Below, in pieces: positions 1 through 8,029 of a stretch of 22,082 bases of DNA; the first letter of the stretch is position 1; each line of letters begins with the position of its first letter. Under the pieces are notes generated by a model, which made no database searches, was not told the origin of the DNA, and saw only the letters and a program-made list of their open reading frames with translations. The stretch spans positions 1 to 22,082 of the forward strand of contig WHUX01000503.1 in NCBI GenBank assembly GCA_015179025.1. The letters run 5' to 3'. A program made the translations under genes and the position numbers. The stretch comes from Terfezia claveryi (Eukaryota > Ascomycota > Pezizomycetes > Pezizales > Pezizaceae).

Positions 1-12
1 GTCGTCTGTAAG

Positions 13-662
13 TACCGGTACCATTGGCTACCTAAGGATGCACGTGCACGGTAGGATGCACCCCTGCAAAACATCCCTGTTTTCACCTCCTCGAGCGACA
101 TCTCGTGATATCTTGAGAGCATAGTAGTTAGAGGCTATTCCGGCTAAATTGAGATCTATAGAAACACCTACGCTCTACAACATAGTTACCCTCACATCCG
201 GCCAAAGTCAACTCAATACCCAATACCCACCCTTCCAGTACAGCATCCCCCGATGACCTCCCCCACCTCTCCGCCGGCCACTATAGGCCAAATATCAGGC
301 AATTGAGCCTATAATCACTAGGAGGCGTTTACCTACTATTGATATCTATATTAAATTAGTAGTGAAGGAGGAGGCTTCGAAATGGTAAAATGGGAGAGTC
401 CCAATGAGGGGGACTAATCTGCATAAAATATGCAATTCCGAGCGCTTCCATTGATCCATCAGATTCGCCTTGTTTATTTTACCCTCAACCCCCACCCTTC
501 AATCGCTTTTATTACGGCACTCCAGAGCATCCTTAGCACCTACGCAGAGGTCCCCAATAGCTTAAGAAGCTTCTATACCCCCCATTTTGGGCTTCAAAGG
601 TTGCTTCATTCGCGGGATATGCTGGCCTCATCCCAGGCATTGTAACCCCTTGCAGCAACCAT
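13..662 (+). repeat. Left inverted arm of the foldback element
   Basis: This arm matches the reverse complement of 1227-1874. The inner limit is set where both arms share GCAGCAACCAT and then diverge. Differences from the other arm include G-run and C-run lengths (for example five versus four Gs near 408-412 and six versus seven Cs near 578-583) and a few transitions. The near identity suggests recent origin or arm-to-arm conversion. Confidence 0.93.
430..645 (+). CDS. Mirror copy of the arm ORF, left arm
   Basis: This 71-codon frame in the left arm matches the first roughly 50 residues of the minus-strand frame at 1050-1460. It leaves the shared reading frame at the poly-C near 578-583, where this arm has one base fewer. 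No domain is recognised. It is listed because it is the only protein-like content of the arms. Confidence 0.2.
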   Translation: MQFRALPLIHQIRLVYFTLNPHPSIAFITALQSILSTYAEVPNSLRSFYTPHFGLQRLLHSRDMLASSQAL

Positions 663-724
663 GATCTCACCAAGCATGGCCAATAGCGCGTCGGATACCT
701 ATCATACTAGGAGGGCTACTTGGT

Positions 725-1130
725 TTAACCTCTGGGTGACACCGAGGTTGGGCTTTGGGTTGGTCGCTAGGTTAGTCTCTAAGTTAGTCTTCTCTGGGTT
801 GGTCACCAGGTTAGATACTAGGTTAGATACTGGGTTGGATAATGAAGGTTAATGGAAGCACAGCCAGGCTGGATGCTAGTAGCTTTAGCAGATGCTAGGA
901 GAGGAGGTAGGTCAATACTGGGTTAGATTCTAACTTGGACATCGAGGGAGGAGCTGGATTGGATGCTAGGTTGGATGCTAGGTTAAATGGTGGGTTAGAC
1001 GGTGGAATAAATGCTGGGCACTTGGTTAGGCCCTAGTTTGGAAATTGGGTTAGATGGGAGAGCTACTGGGTTGGACACTGGGCTGGACACTGGGTTGGAA
1101 TACTGGTATGGATACTGTTTGGACACTGTA
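725..1130. repeat. Degenerate 12-bp minisatellite in the foldback core
   Basis: Units of the type CTGGGTTGGATA recur in a 12-base register. The clearest clusters are at about 803-840 (CCAGGTTAGATA, CTAGGTTAGATA, CTGGGTTGGATA), 960-1018 and 1064-1130 (ACTGGGTTGGAC, ACTGGGCTGGAC, ACTGGGTTGGAA). Units drift at the third or fourth bases, and some stretches between clusters are too worn to phase. Because 12 is a multiple of three, an open frame through the array gives tetrapeptide repeats: VQPS on the minus strand and RLDT on the plus strand. Confidence 0.85.
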
Positions 1131-1460
1131 AGCTAAAATAGCTGGGTTGCACTCCGGGTTGGATGTTAGGTGATCTAGAGTAGCTAAATTGGATGCTAAG
1201 TTGGGCTCTAGGTTGATCATGAGCATATGGTTGCTGCAAGGGGTTACAATGCCTGGGAAGAGGCCAGCATATCCCGCGAATGAAGCAACCTTTGAAGCCC
1301 AAAATGGGGGGGTATAGAAGCTTCTTAAGCTATTGGGGACCTCTGCATAGGTGCTAAGGATGCTCTGGAGTGCCGTAATAAAAGCGATTGAAGGGTGGGG
1401 GTTGAGGATAAAGTAAACAAGGTGAATCTGATGGATTAATGGAAGCGCTCGGAATTGCAT
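1050..1460 (-). CDS. Uncharacterised ORF running from the right arm into the core
   Basis: A 136-codon minus-strand frame starts MQFRALPLIHQIHLVYF inside the right arm and ends in VQPS tetrapeptide repeats encoded by the 12-bp minisatellite. The mirror copy at 430-645 in the left arm starts with the same residues (MQFRALPLIHQIRLVYF) but shifts frame at a C-run that is one base shorter, and it stops after 71 codons. Differences between the two copies include Arg/His and Thr/Ile replacements and at least one synonymous change. I recognise no domain. The frame could be real or simply a chance open frame present twice because the arms are duplicates. Confidence 0.25.
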   Translation of the reverse strand: MQFRALPLIHQIHLVYFILNPHPSIAFITALQSILSTYAEVPNSLRSFYTPPFWASKVASFAGYAGLFPGIVTPCSNHMLMINLEPNLASNLATLDHLTSNPECNPAILAYSVQTVSIPVFQPSVQPSVQPSSSPI

Positions 1461-1874
1461 ATTTTATGCAGATTAGTCCCCTCATTGGGACTCTCCCATT
1501 TTACCATTTCGAAGCCTCCTCCTTCACTACTAATTTAATATAGATATCAATAGTAGGTAAACGCCTCCTAGTGATTATAGGCTCAATTGCCTGATATTTG
1601 GCCTATAGTGGCCGGCGGAGAGGGGGGAGGTCATCGGGGGATGCTGTACTGGAAGGGTGGGTATTGGGTATTGAGTTGACTTTGGCCGGATGTGAGGGTA
1701 ACTATGTTGTAGAGCGTAGGTGTTTCTATAGATCTCAATTTAGCCGGAATAGCCTCTAACTACTATGCTCTCAAGATATCACGAGATGTCGCTCGAGGAG
1801 GTGAAAACAGGGATGTTTTGCAGGGGTGCATCCTACCGTGCACGTGCATCCTTAGGTAGCCAATGTAGCCGGTA
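1227..1874 (-). repeat. Right inverted arm of the foldback element
   Basis: Reverse complement of the left arm. It ends outward with CCAATGTAGCCGGTA, after which the similarity stops. The flank downstream (GTAGCAAACC) does not clearly duplicate the left flank (GTCTGTAAG), so a target-site duplication cannot be assigned. Confidence 0.93.
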
Positions 1875-1880
1875 GTAGCA

Positions 1881-2426
1881 AACCTGAACTACAGCGATAT
1901 CATGCATGAACCTAGGCCCGAAAAAACTGAATGATTGTGATTGCATATTACTCATTCTTGTCTTTACAATTACCTGTTCATGAAACTGCAATAAACAAAG
2001 CTAGGAAATTGAACGGAGGCCGATGTTCTACTCGTAGAAAACCGAAGCTGATAAATAACTAGCAAACTGAATTCCGATCCATATCGCAAGCCAATTAAAT
2101 ATTGAAAAACTCATAGAAACGAAAATATTAAACAAAGTAAACGCTAGTACAAATCCGACTCTGCATATTAATCCAGATCCCCCAGCCATAGTATTGATAT
2201 CCTTGGGAGAAAGGAACATTGAGCCAAATAGGTGTGCCCTGAAAGTCAACCTTCAGATCTCTACCTATCATTTCCTCGATAATCGGGCGCGTCCCTCCCA
2301 CTCCCAATAACCCCCTAGGTCTTTCACAAAATCCCACATGTTCCATTCTTTTCTTCAATTTATATTTCACTCAAACCTCAACCTCAACATCTACCCCTTC
2401 CATCTCTGCAAATGACAAGTCATATT
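1881..2426 (-). other. Uncharacterised stretch with protein-like minus-strand frames
   Basis: Between the foldback element and the next TIR lie two overlapping minus-strand frames. One, at 2128-2370, contains CERPRGLLGVGGTRPIIEEM followed by a DFQGTPIWLNVPFSQG stretch, which has a coding look. The other, at 2028-2249, is strongly hydrophobic with possible membrane segments. Given the single-base losses seen elsewhere in this window they could be pieces of one exon. I do not recognise the family. The frame is interrupted upstream at about 2371, close to the inverted repeat that starts at 2427. Confidence 0.25.
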
Positions 2427-3227
2427 CATGTCCGGGCCAGCCGCGAGAACTCAATATTCGCGAGAGGCCTGCCTCGCGGGTGGCCCGGGCCCCGCGGGAG
2501 AACACGGGAGCACATAATTACCCTAGTAAGTAAAATTTGATATAGAGTAGATATAACGTGGAACAAAGCATAAAATGGATTACAAAGCAAATAGGGCCCA
2601 TTGCATTCCAAGCTGTTCAACTGGGCCTGCTCTGCTGCGCTGGAGAAAAAAAAGTAAATGTAGAAATGAGATTTAACATTAAAGAAGAAGGGCTGGCAGC
2701 ATGTATTGTGCCCTAGTTGGAAGATTCTGACGACGATGGATGGAACGGGATTTGTAGGAGATGCTTTCTTCGGTTGCCTTTATAGAAAGCTCGCTGGAAG
2801 AAGGGGGCCCTCATGCGAAAAGGCAAGCAGAGGTTTGGACCGGGCTTCAGTCAGGCCTCTCGGGGTCATCTGGAATTAGCCGGTTAATGACAGCACGGAG
2901 ACCGCATATGAATAAATAATGTACTAAATAAAGTGTATATAAGATATAGAAAAATTTACATTTACATGCAGACTGGGTCAATGTAGTTAAGGAAGCAGCC
3001 TCTCTTAATGGTAGGCAGTTGCATGTATGCAATTCATCCAAATCAGGATGTGTAAAATTTGGCGGAGTTGCTGTAGTTCACCGGTTGGATGTTAACAGTA
3101 CACCAGATAGTTAGCGGCGGATATGGATCAGGGTGAGGCTTAAGGATAATCTTGCCTATGTGCATTACAGTCGATCCTCATGGTCCCCCCAACGGGAGGT
3201 AATGAGTATTTATTTAAAAATGTATTA

Positions 3228-3308
3228 CAGTCGAATCTCTATAGTAGCATGCTCTATATTTGCATAACATCTCTATTAGCATGGCCCTCCCGGTCCCGGG
3301 TTCGACTG
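3228..3308. mobile_element. 81-bp pogo-like mini-element with TA duplications
   Basis: The left end is TA|CAGTCGAATCTC and the right end is GGTTCGACTG|TA, so CAGTCGAA and TTCGACTG form the inverted ends and TA flanks both sides (3226-3227 and 3309-3310). CAGT ends with a TA target site are typical of the pogo/Tigger branch of Tc1/mariner. Inside, TCTCTAT-AGTAGCATG and TCTCTATTAGCATGG form a direct repeat. A third CAGTCGATCCTC end stands alone at 3168, suggesting an older or nested copy. Confidence 0.6.
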
Positions 3309-3461
3309 TAGTTGCATGTCGGTTCATTCTGGGAATGTAAAGTGACACTAAGTCACCAACATCAAATTGTGCAATATTTTGGTAAGAATGTGAGCCAACG
3401 TTCTTTCCTGAGCTTATCTTATATGGCAAAAGGCACAAAAAGTGGCAATACCCCTAAAAGG

Positions 3462-3569
3462 CAAGCTTACCTTGTGCAGCAGGCATACCTTGACTGCTCA
3501 GCTTACCCTGTGTTGCAAGAATTCCCTGCATGGCCAGCTCACCATGTGTTGGAAGCATCTTGAGTGGTA
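3462..3569 (+). repeat. 18-bp minisatellite, five to six copies
   Basis: Successive 18-base units begin at 3462, 3480, 3498, 3516, 3534 and 3552, for example CAAGCTTACCTTGTGCAG, CAGGCATACCTTGACTGC and TCAGCTTACCCTGTGTTG. One frame reads through as six-residue repeats (QAYLVQ, QAYLDC, SAYPVL, QEFPAW, PAHHVL). The units are diverged and the last is weak. Whether the peptide is expressed cannot be judged. Confidence 0.7.
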
Positions 3570-3799
3570 AGCATAGGTACTCTAGTGGTAAGCTACTAGC
3601 GGGTCTGAGGCATGCCATGCATGATGCATCTCCTGTGCGAGGGACTCACATATGCATATTGACAAGTTAAGCTTCCGGTAGACAGGTCAGCCACATCATC
3701 GAAATTATTAAGATACCATAAACCTTCATTTTTTCATACTTGCAGGTGGCCCGGGCCTCTCACAAATTTAATTTTTGTCGCGGCTGGCCCGGAACAGTG

Positions 3800-4367
3800 C
3801 ACATGTATAGAACGGGCCTCGTTTCCCGTGCAGCTGCGTGGGCCGTGGCGGGTCTGCGCCGGCGATCAAATGTATCCCTTGCCATCCGAGTCCGTGTCGG
3901 TTTCGAAGACGACCTGGCTATTTATTGAGTCCAAGTCGTCTTAAGGAATTCTAACTTGGGACACAATTCCGCGTTTTTTTTCCACTGCTTCCACGATCTC
4001 CTCAGTGTGATGGGTTAGTATCGAGTCCCCGCTTGCAGTGGGCTCGATCGATTGCGGTGCACCGGTGACCAAAGGTGTACGAAGTGGTTATTTTGATTGT
4101 TGTGACTATATCTACCATTGTGGTTTGCGGGTGTTGTGCAGGTCAAGGCCCCATAATATAGCTGCTGCCACCCTCCTCCCCCTCGAAGTCTAACGTTAAC
4201 GCGTCCTCATCAACTGCTCTTCTAGTGTATGCCACCCTTGAAGCATCTGTACCGTCCGCTTCCGACCTCGTTGCCGTAGCCAACGCGGATATGACAGCAC
4301 CATGAAATGTTGGCGGTGCGGGAAGTACACTCGCAGAAATGTTATAGGTAGCGGCTGGGTGTTCTAC
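3800..4367. other. Stretch without a recognised gene
   Basis: Between the hAT-like right end and the pogo-like insertion there is no recognisable gene. A plus-strand frame at about 4202-4304 (containing LEASVPSASDLVAVANADM) and the start of the interrupted frame at 4302 are the only coding-like signals. Confidence 0.4.
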
Positions 4368-4464
4368 TACAGTTCTCGATATAAGAATATTGTCCGGCGG
4401 GGGGTAATATTCCTATACTAAAGATTCTTATGTCAAATGTCAGGGTAACTACTAAAGGTGTACA

Positions 4465-4960
4465 TCAAATAAGAGAATTAACGTGAGGTAGAGGAAGAAC
4501 TAGGTACAGAAGGCCAGGAACAGCTCCGGATGAAGTGAAAAAGGCAGTAATGACTGTTTGCTTGCCTTTCCTTTTGTCTGCCAGTTGTGCAGCCTCAATG
4601 CGCCGGCGTTCGCGATAATAGAACTGTTCCGCAGTCTCACTAAGGGGGCCTGATTGTAGTCCATATAAGGTAAGAGTCTAAAGAGCTGCTAGGGCTTGGT
4701 GATGCGGAATGGAGGCAGGTTGTTCAGATATTCCATCCTCATCTGAATCTTCATACGGAACTGTTTGATATGTTGCAAGAATTCTTTCCTCTAAATCTTC
4801 CTCATTGTCAACAACCTCTTCGTCTTCCGGAGCAACAAATTCTTGAACCATAGCCAATTTTGGAAGCCTTTGAGGCATCAGAACTCGAATACAATCAAAG
4901 ATCTACTCCTCAGGATCTTCAGGAACATCAACTTCTAGCATTGTTGGTTGTGCGGGTATT
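4465..4960 (-). pseudogene. C-terminal remnant of a pogo/Tigger-like transposase
   Basis: The minus strand can be read from about 4960 to 4465 in one frame with only two internal stops (near 4914 and at 4678-4680). In order it shows an acidic run (VAPEDEEVVDNEEDLEERI), SIPHHQALAAL, then TLTLY, a basic segment YYRERRRIEAAQLADKRKG and KQTVITAFF. This layout (acidic patch, an A-L-x-A-L-x-T-L-x-L-Y helix, basic tail, terminal I-x-x-F-F) fits the tail of fungal CENP-B/Tigger-like DDE transposases, which I recognise by pattern and not by a search. The catalytic DDE domain and the N-terminal helix-turn-helix are absent. It is not functional. Confidence 0.6.
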
Positions 4961-5053
4961 TCTTATCGATAAGCCTTCCTATTCCGGCTAGGCTGTTTAT
5001 ACGTTACCCAATCAGGTACTCTTATTATAAGAATACCTTAGTAAACAACCTCG

Positions 5054-5096
5054 AGAAAATAAGAATATTCTTCTATCAAATATATTCTTATTTTCT
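5054..5096. repeat. Perfect hairpin in the subterminal region of the pogo-like element
   Basis: AGAAAATAAGAATAT at 5054-5068 pairs perfectly with 5082-5096 around a 13-base loop. The core ATAAGAAT is the same word found in both terminal repeats and again at 5031 and 5129-5157. Repeated subterminal words of this sort commonly serve as transposase-binding sites; here that role is inferred. Confidence 0.75.
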
Positions 5097-5460
5097 ATGG
5101 GGGCGGGGGGGTGTATATCACTATATCAAGTATATTCTTATATCACATATTCTTATATCGAGAGTATACTGTATGTAGTGCCTGGCATCCTCAAATCCTT
5201 TCCATTCAATGTATTCTGGTTAGCACAAGCCCCTCGGCAGTTCAACCAGAGCGGTAAGATGAAAGCCTGGGATGCTAACACATATATGTGGGAGGGTATT
5301 GACACAGGTGGGCACTCAATGGAGTATTGAAGTAAGTAGTCTGGCCGTAGGTAGTATTCAAGTTGTCTGAACTTTGGCAGGTAGGTAGGTTCGTGTTGTT
5401 CGCAGCACGAGTAGAATGAAAGAATCCTGAGTCGAAATTCCTATTGAGTCTTCGACTCTG

Positions 5461-5547
5461 TGTTTCTACTGGGTTTGTGCCTCTGTGGGTGTTTCTATTG
5501 AGGTTTGTGGCGTGTGAGTGTTTCCATTGAGGTTTGTGATTGTAGAA
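5461..5547 (+). repeat. 29-bp tandem repeat, three copies
   Basis: Units begin at 5461, 5490 and 5519. Each starts TGTTTC(T/C)A(C/T)TG and contains GGTTTGTG. A partial unit (TTCCTATTGAG) precedes them at about 5439. The rest of the 5331-5898 interval holds no recognisable gene. Confidence 0.75.
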
Positions 5548-5906
5548 GTGATAGTGCTCTAGCTTGGTTATTAGCGTAAATCTCATGGCCCTCTGCCCTT
5601 CAGTAGGCCAGGTGGCAAGTTACAGATAGGGTTTTTAGACTCTCATTTGAATTCACGGGGGACGAGTTTGAATAATGTTCTTTTTGCCTCCCGTGGAACG
5701 TTTTGAGTGGGCTGGCAATGTTGACGCATGCACCAAAGGCTTTCTACTGAATGTATGTATGCTTGCTACTCAATACGCCATCTCTACTGCCTAATAACTC
5801 CAGCAATGAGAATCCGATATAGATGCCAAAAGTAACACTCAAGAACCCAATCTGCCAGATTCTGAACTTTTAAATAGATTTCAGAAAATACAGCTAAAGC
5901 TCGTGA

Positions 5907-6226
5907 TAGCCCTGGGTAAGTACGAGGCGCCTCGAGGCAAGTCGGGGGCTGGTCTCGAGACGTCTCGTGGGCAGGGATAGTTGGTCTCGGGACTTTTGGA
6001 CGACGAGCACCCAACACAATCATAATCATATTCAAACTCGCTATCCTATCACAGATATCTGCATATCGCAGTAATGAAAATTCTCACGGACGCCTCGAAA
6101 AAGTCTCTCTTATGAGTATTGAGTATTTAAAAATAAAAAATAAAAAAAATAAAGAGAAAATCTCGAGACTTTCACCGAACTGTCTCGGGATATCTTGGCT
6201 CGTGCCCAGGCCTATTCATTCACGAG
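5907..6226. mobile_element. hAT-type MITE with CTCGAGAC subterminal motifs
   Basis: The left end TAGCCCTGGGTA followed by ACGAGGC resembles the reverse complement of the right end, TAGGCCTGGGCACGAGCC. CTCGAGAC/GTCTCGGGA words are scattered on both sides of an AT-rich centre (about 6110-6165). GCTCGTGA occurs as an exact 8-base direct repeat at 5899-5906 and 6227-6234, the length of a hAT target-site duplication. The right terminal repeat actually begins at 6214, 12 bases inside that boundary, and CTCGTG is itself part of the subterminal motif, so the exact right edge is uncertain. No transposase is present. Confidence 0.6.
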
Positions 6227-6234
6227 GCTCGTGA

Positions 6235-7560
6235 ACGAAAGGTTTAGCAGTATAAGCAACAACATCAGGTTGAGACTTTTGATGCTGTTGGCAATCTGGT
6301 CAGTCTAAACATTCTTCATCAAGATCGTCATGGCACAGATGATCGCAGGCTCTATCCCTTGTTCCCTGGAAACCACACCCTGATCGGCCAGCTTCATTAA
6401 CTGTCTATGGATCATCAAATCGACACAGTCCAAGATGAGAGCTGCAGCGGTTTACAGATACTTTTGATACAAAAATTCAAGCCTTAAAAAGCTTTAATAT
6501 TAGCGATGTTGTGTCAGAATGGCTGGATATTGTCTTAAAATATATCACAGGCAGCTCGCCGCACAGCTACACTCAGAGGTTTTTTTTTTTACCACTTCAT
6601 TTTCTCAAAGCTGTATTCTAACAATATCCTAGAATTCCTGTAAATACAAACGTAAATGCCAGATCCGACAATGCAGTTGTGTCAAATCCGAATTGCCTTT
6701 AGTAAGTCATTTCTATCTGCCTTAATACTACGAGGAATTCGGAAGTGAATCTAGTGATGAGGTGCCTTTGATGAAGACGATGTGCCTGATGAAGAGGAGG
6801 TGGTTGCTGATGCTTCAATATTTACTACCATTCATGTGCGCAGGCAATATCGGCCAGAAGCTGGCCTGGGAGCTGTGGGACGTGTAGCAGCTGCATCTAG
6901 CTCTGGGTCGATTGGGATCTCCTCCGGGTCCTTCCTCAAGTCTTCCTCCGGGTTATTATATAATAGTCCAATTTGTGTTCATTTAGCTAGAGCTGAGAGG
7001 TCGCCACAGTCATGATCTGCTAGTATCATCTCTACAGCAAAGTTTCTCATCTTCATCCAAATATAACTTTTGCAAATCTCGAAAGCGAGCTTTCGCTTCA
7101 TTTCTGTTCAGTTTCGGACCATTGCCTGAATCTTGAGCCTGTAAAAGCTATCCCTTATATTGATCCTAGAGAGTATCATCAAATCACAAGCGGTGTGGAG
7201 TATCACGTGGGTACTGATTGTGTTCCACTGGTAAATTGGAAATCTGGAACTCTAGCTAGAGCAGCCTATAGCTTGGCCTGGCGCATTGCCTGATACTTGA
7301 ATTGCGGAAATAACGAAAATGAATGATAGAGTAGTAAGGTAGAAAGGTAAATAAACCGGTAGAAAACTAAGGGCATGTATTGATATTGAGGGATGAATGA
7401 AACTCACATACCGGATCTCAGCTGGGGCTTTTAAACTATGAATACGGTGCAACTATGAATACGGCGCTCAGCAACGACAAACTGCCCACCCCAAATCAAT
7501 ATCTTATGTCGGACCTATTATCCGAATTCAGTAATTATATTAATTGCCCGCAAGGGGCAT
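6235..7560. other. Stretch without a recognised gene
   Basis: No gene is recognised. The only protein-like patch is an acidic plus-strand run at about 6728-6905 (SESSDEVP, then DEDDVPDEEEVVADAS, joined by a one-base frame change near 6770), followed by Ser/Gly-rich low complexity. This could be the tail of a transposase or a regulatory protein, but nothing more can be said. A T-run of 12 lies near 6579-6590. Confidence 0.4.
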
Positions 7561-7566
7561 AGTGGG

Positions 7567-7614
7567 TGGGCCGCCCTCGAGCGGCCCAGAACATATACAT
7601 GTACACGTATATGT
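7567..7614. repeat. Two adjacent hairpins
   Basis: TGGGCCGC (7567-7574) pairs with GCGGCCCA (7581-7588) around CCTCGA. Immediately after, ACATATAC (7591-7598) pairs with GTATATGT (7607-7614) around ATGTACAC. Both stems are perfect 8-mers, one GC-rich and one AT-rich, two bases apart. The region 7620-8027 after them holds no recognisable gene. Confidence 0.7.
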
Positions 7615-8029
7615 ACAGCAGTTGCCACATACGGCCAATCTTGTAATTTCAAAGAGCTCCAATTAGAATTATAACACCTAGTCTAACTGAATAATTACTT
7701 GCGTCGTACATTCGTTTGGTAACAAAAGCAAACATATTTTACCATGCATCAAGGCTGATTCCTTTCGAAGTGTTTTGGTCAATTTAAGCAGCGGTTCATC
7801 CAATGACCCCGGGAAGGACAATGAGGTACTTCCATTTGCAACTTGAAGCTAAAGAAGCGCATCGACGTGCCTTCTAGAACCTCGCTTAAGGGTTCATGCA
7901 CAAACAGTGGTATGTACGGTACTAGTCTCGTGCGGCATTCAAACGCGGCCTAACTAGGTACTGTCCGCCAAATTATGGACATGCATATGCACGTCCCTAC
8001 ATCATTGTGTTCCCTTCTTGACATTTCTA

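Larger units (their letters stand above)
13..1874. mobile_element. Foldback-like element with ~650-bp inverted arms
   Basis: Bases 13-662 reappear in reverse complement at 1227-1874, with only scattered substitutions and small homopolymer-length differences. The outermost part (TACCGG, then a few mismatches, then CATTGGCTACCTAAGG) matches at both ends. The 564-bp centre is unique to neither arm and consists mostly of a 12-bp degenerate tandem repeat. Long arms around a minisatellite core resemble Foldback/Galileo-type elements more than ordinary MITEs. No transposase is recognisable inside, so the element is non-autonomous or of unknown class. The left end lies only 12 bases from the window edge and I see no convincing target-site duplication, so a plain inverted duplication remains possible. 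The arm structure itself is certain; the mobile-element reading is an inference. Confidence 0.8.
2427..3799. mobile_element. Possible hAT-like non-autonomous element
   Basis: The left end reads CATGTCCGGGCCAGCCGCGA. The reverse complement of the right end reads CACTGTTCCGGGCCAGCCGC. Similarity continues about 40 bases inward, including GAGAGGCC and GGCCCGGGCC. A CA(C)TG-type terminus fits the hAT superfamily, but the 8-bp flanks GTCATATT and CACATGTA agree at only half their positions. No hAT transposase is readable inside. The interior holds an 81-bp TA-flanked mini-element and an 18-bp minisatellite. The inverted ends are visible; the superfamily assignment is inferred. Confidence 0.5.
4370..5171. 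mobile_element. Pogo/Tigger-like element, deletion derivative
   Basis: The element starts CAGT then TCTCGATATAAGAATAT (to 4390) and ends with the exact 17-base inverse at 5147-5163 followed by GTATACTG. The termini are therefore CAGT...ACTG, with a 4-base indel inside the right terminal repeat. TA dinucleotides flank both ends (4368-4369 and 5172-5173), the target-site duplication of the Tc1/mariner superfamily. The interior carries an antisense transposase C-terminus. At 802 bp it is much shorter than an autonomous pogo element (usually about 2 kb), so the N-terminal and catalytic regions are missing. G-rich tracts GGCGGGGGG lie next to both ends in the same orientation. Confidence 0.85.
4302..5330 (+). 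pseudogene. Small open frame split by the TA-flanked insertion
   Basis: An ATG at 4302 opens a frame running to the TA at 4368-4369, where the 802-bp element begins. If the element and one TA copy are ignored, the same frame resumes at 5174 and stays open to a TGA at 5328-5330, giving 74 codons in all. The left part contains RNVIGSGWVFYY and the right part KMKAWDANTYMWEGIDTGG. No family is recognised. A frame of this length can arise by chance (a few percent per frame), so the claim that the element landed in a gene is tentative. Confidence 0.3.

Noticed and set aside
664..1226. A central transposase gene in the foldback element
   Set aside because: The core frames are short and made of minisatellite-derived tetrapeptides; no DDE or other catalytic pattern is visible.
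3462..3569. Possible CRISPR-like array
   Set aside because: Units are contiguous 18-mers without spacers and the context is fungal; it is a minisatellite.
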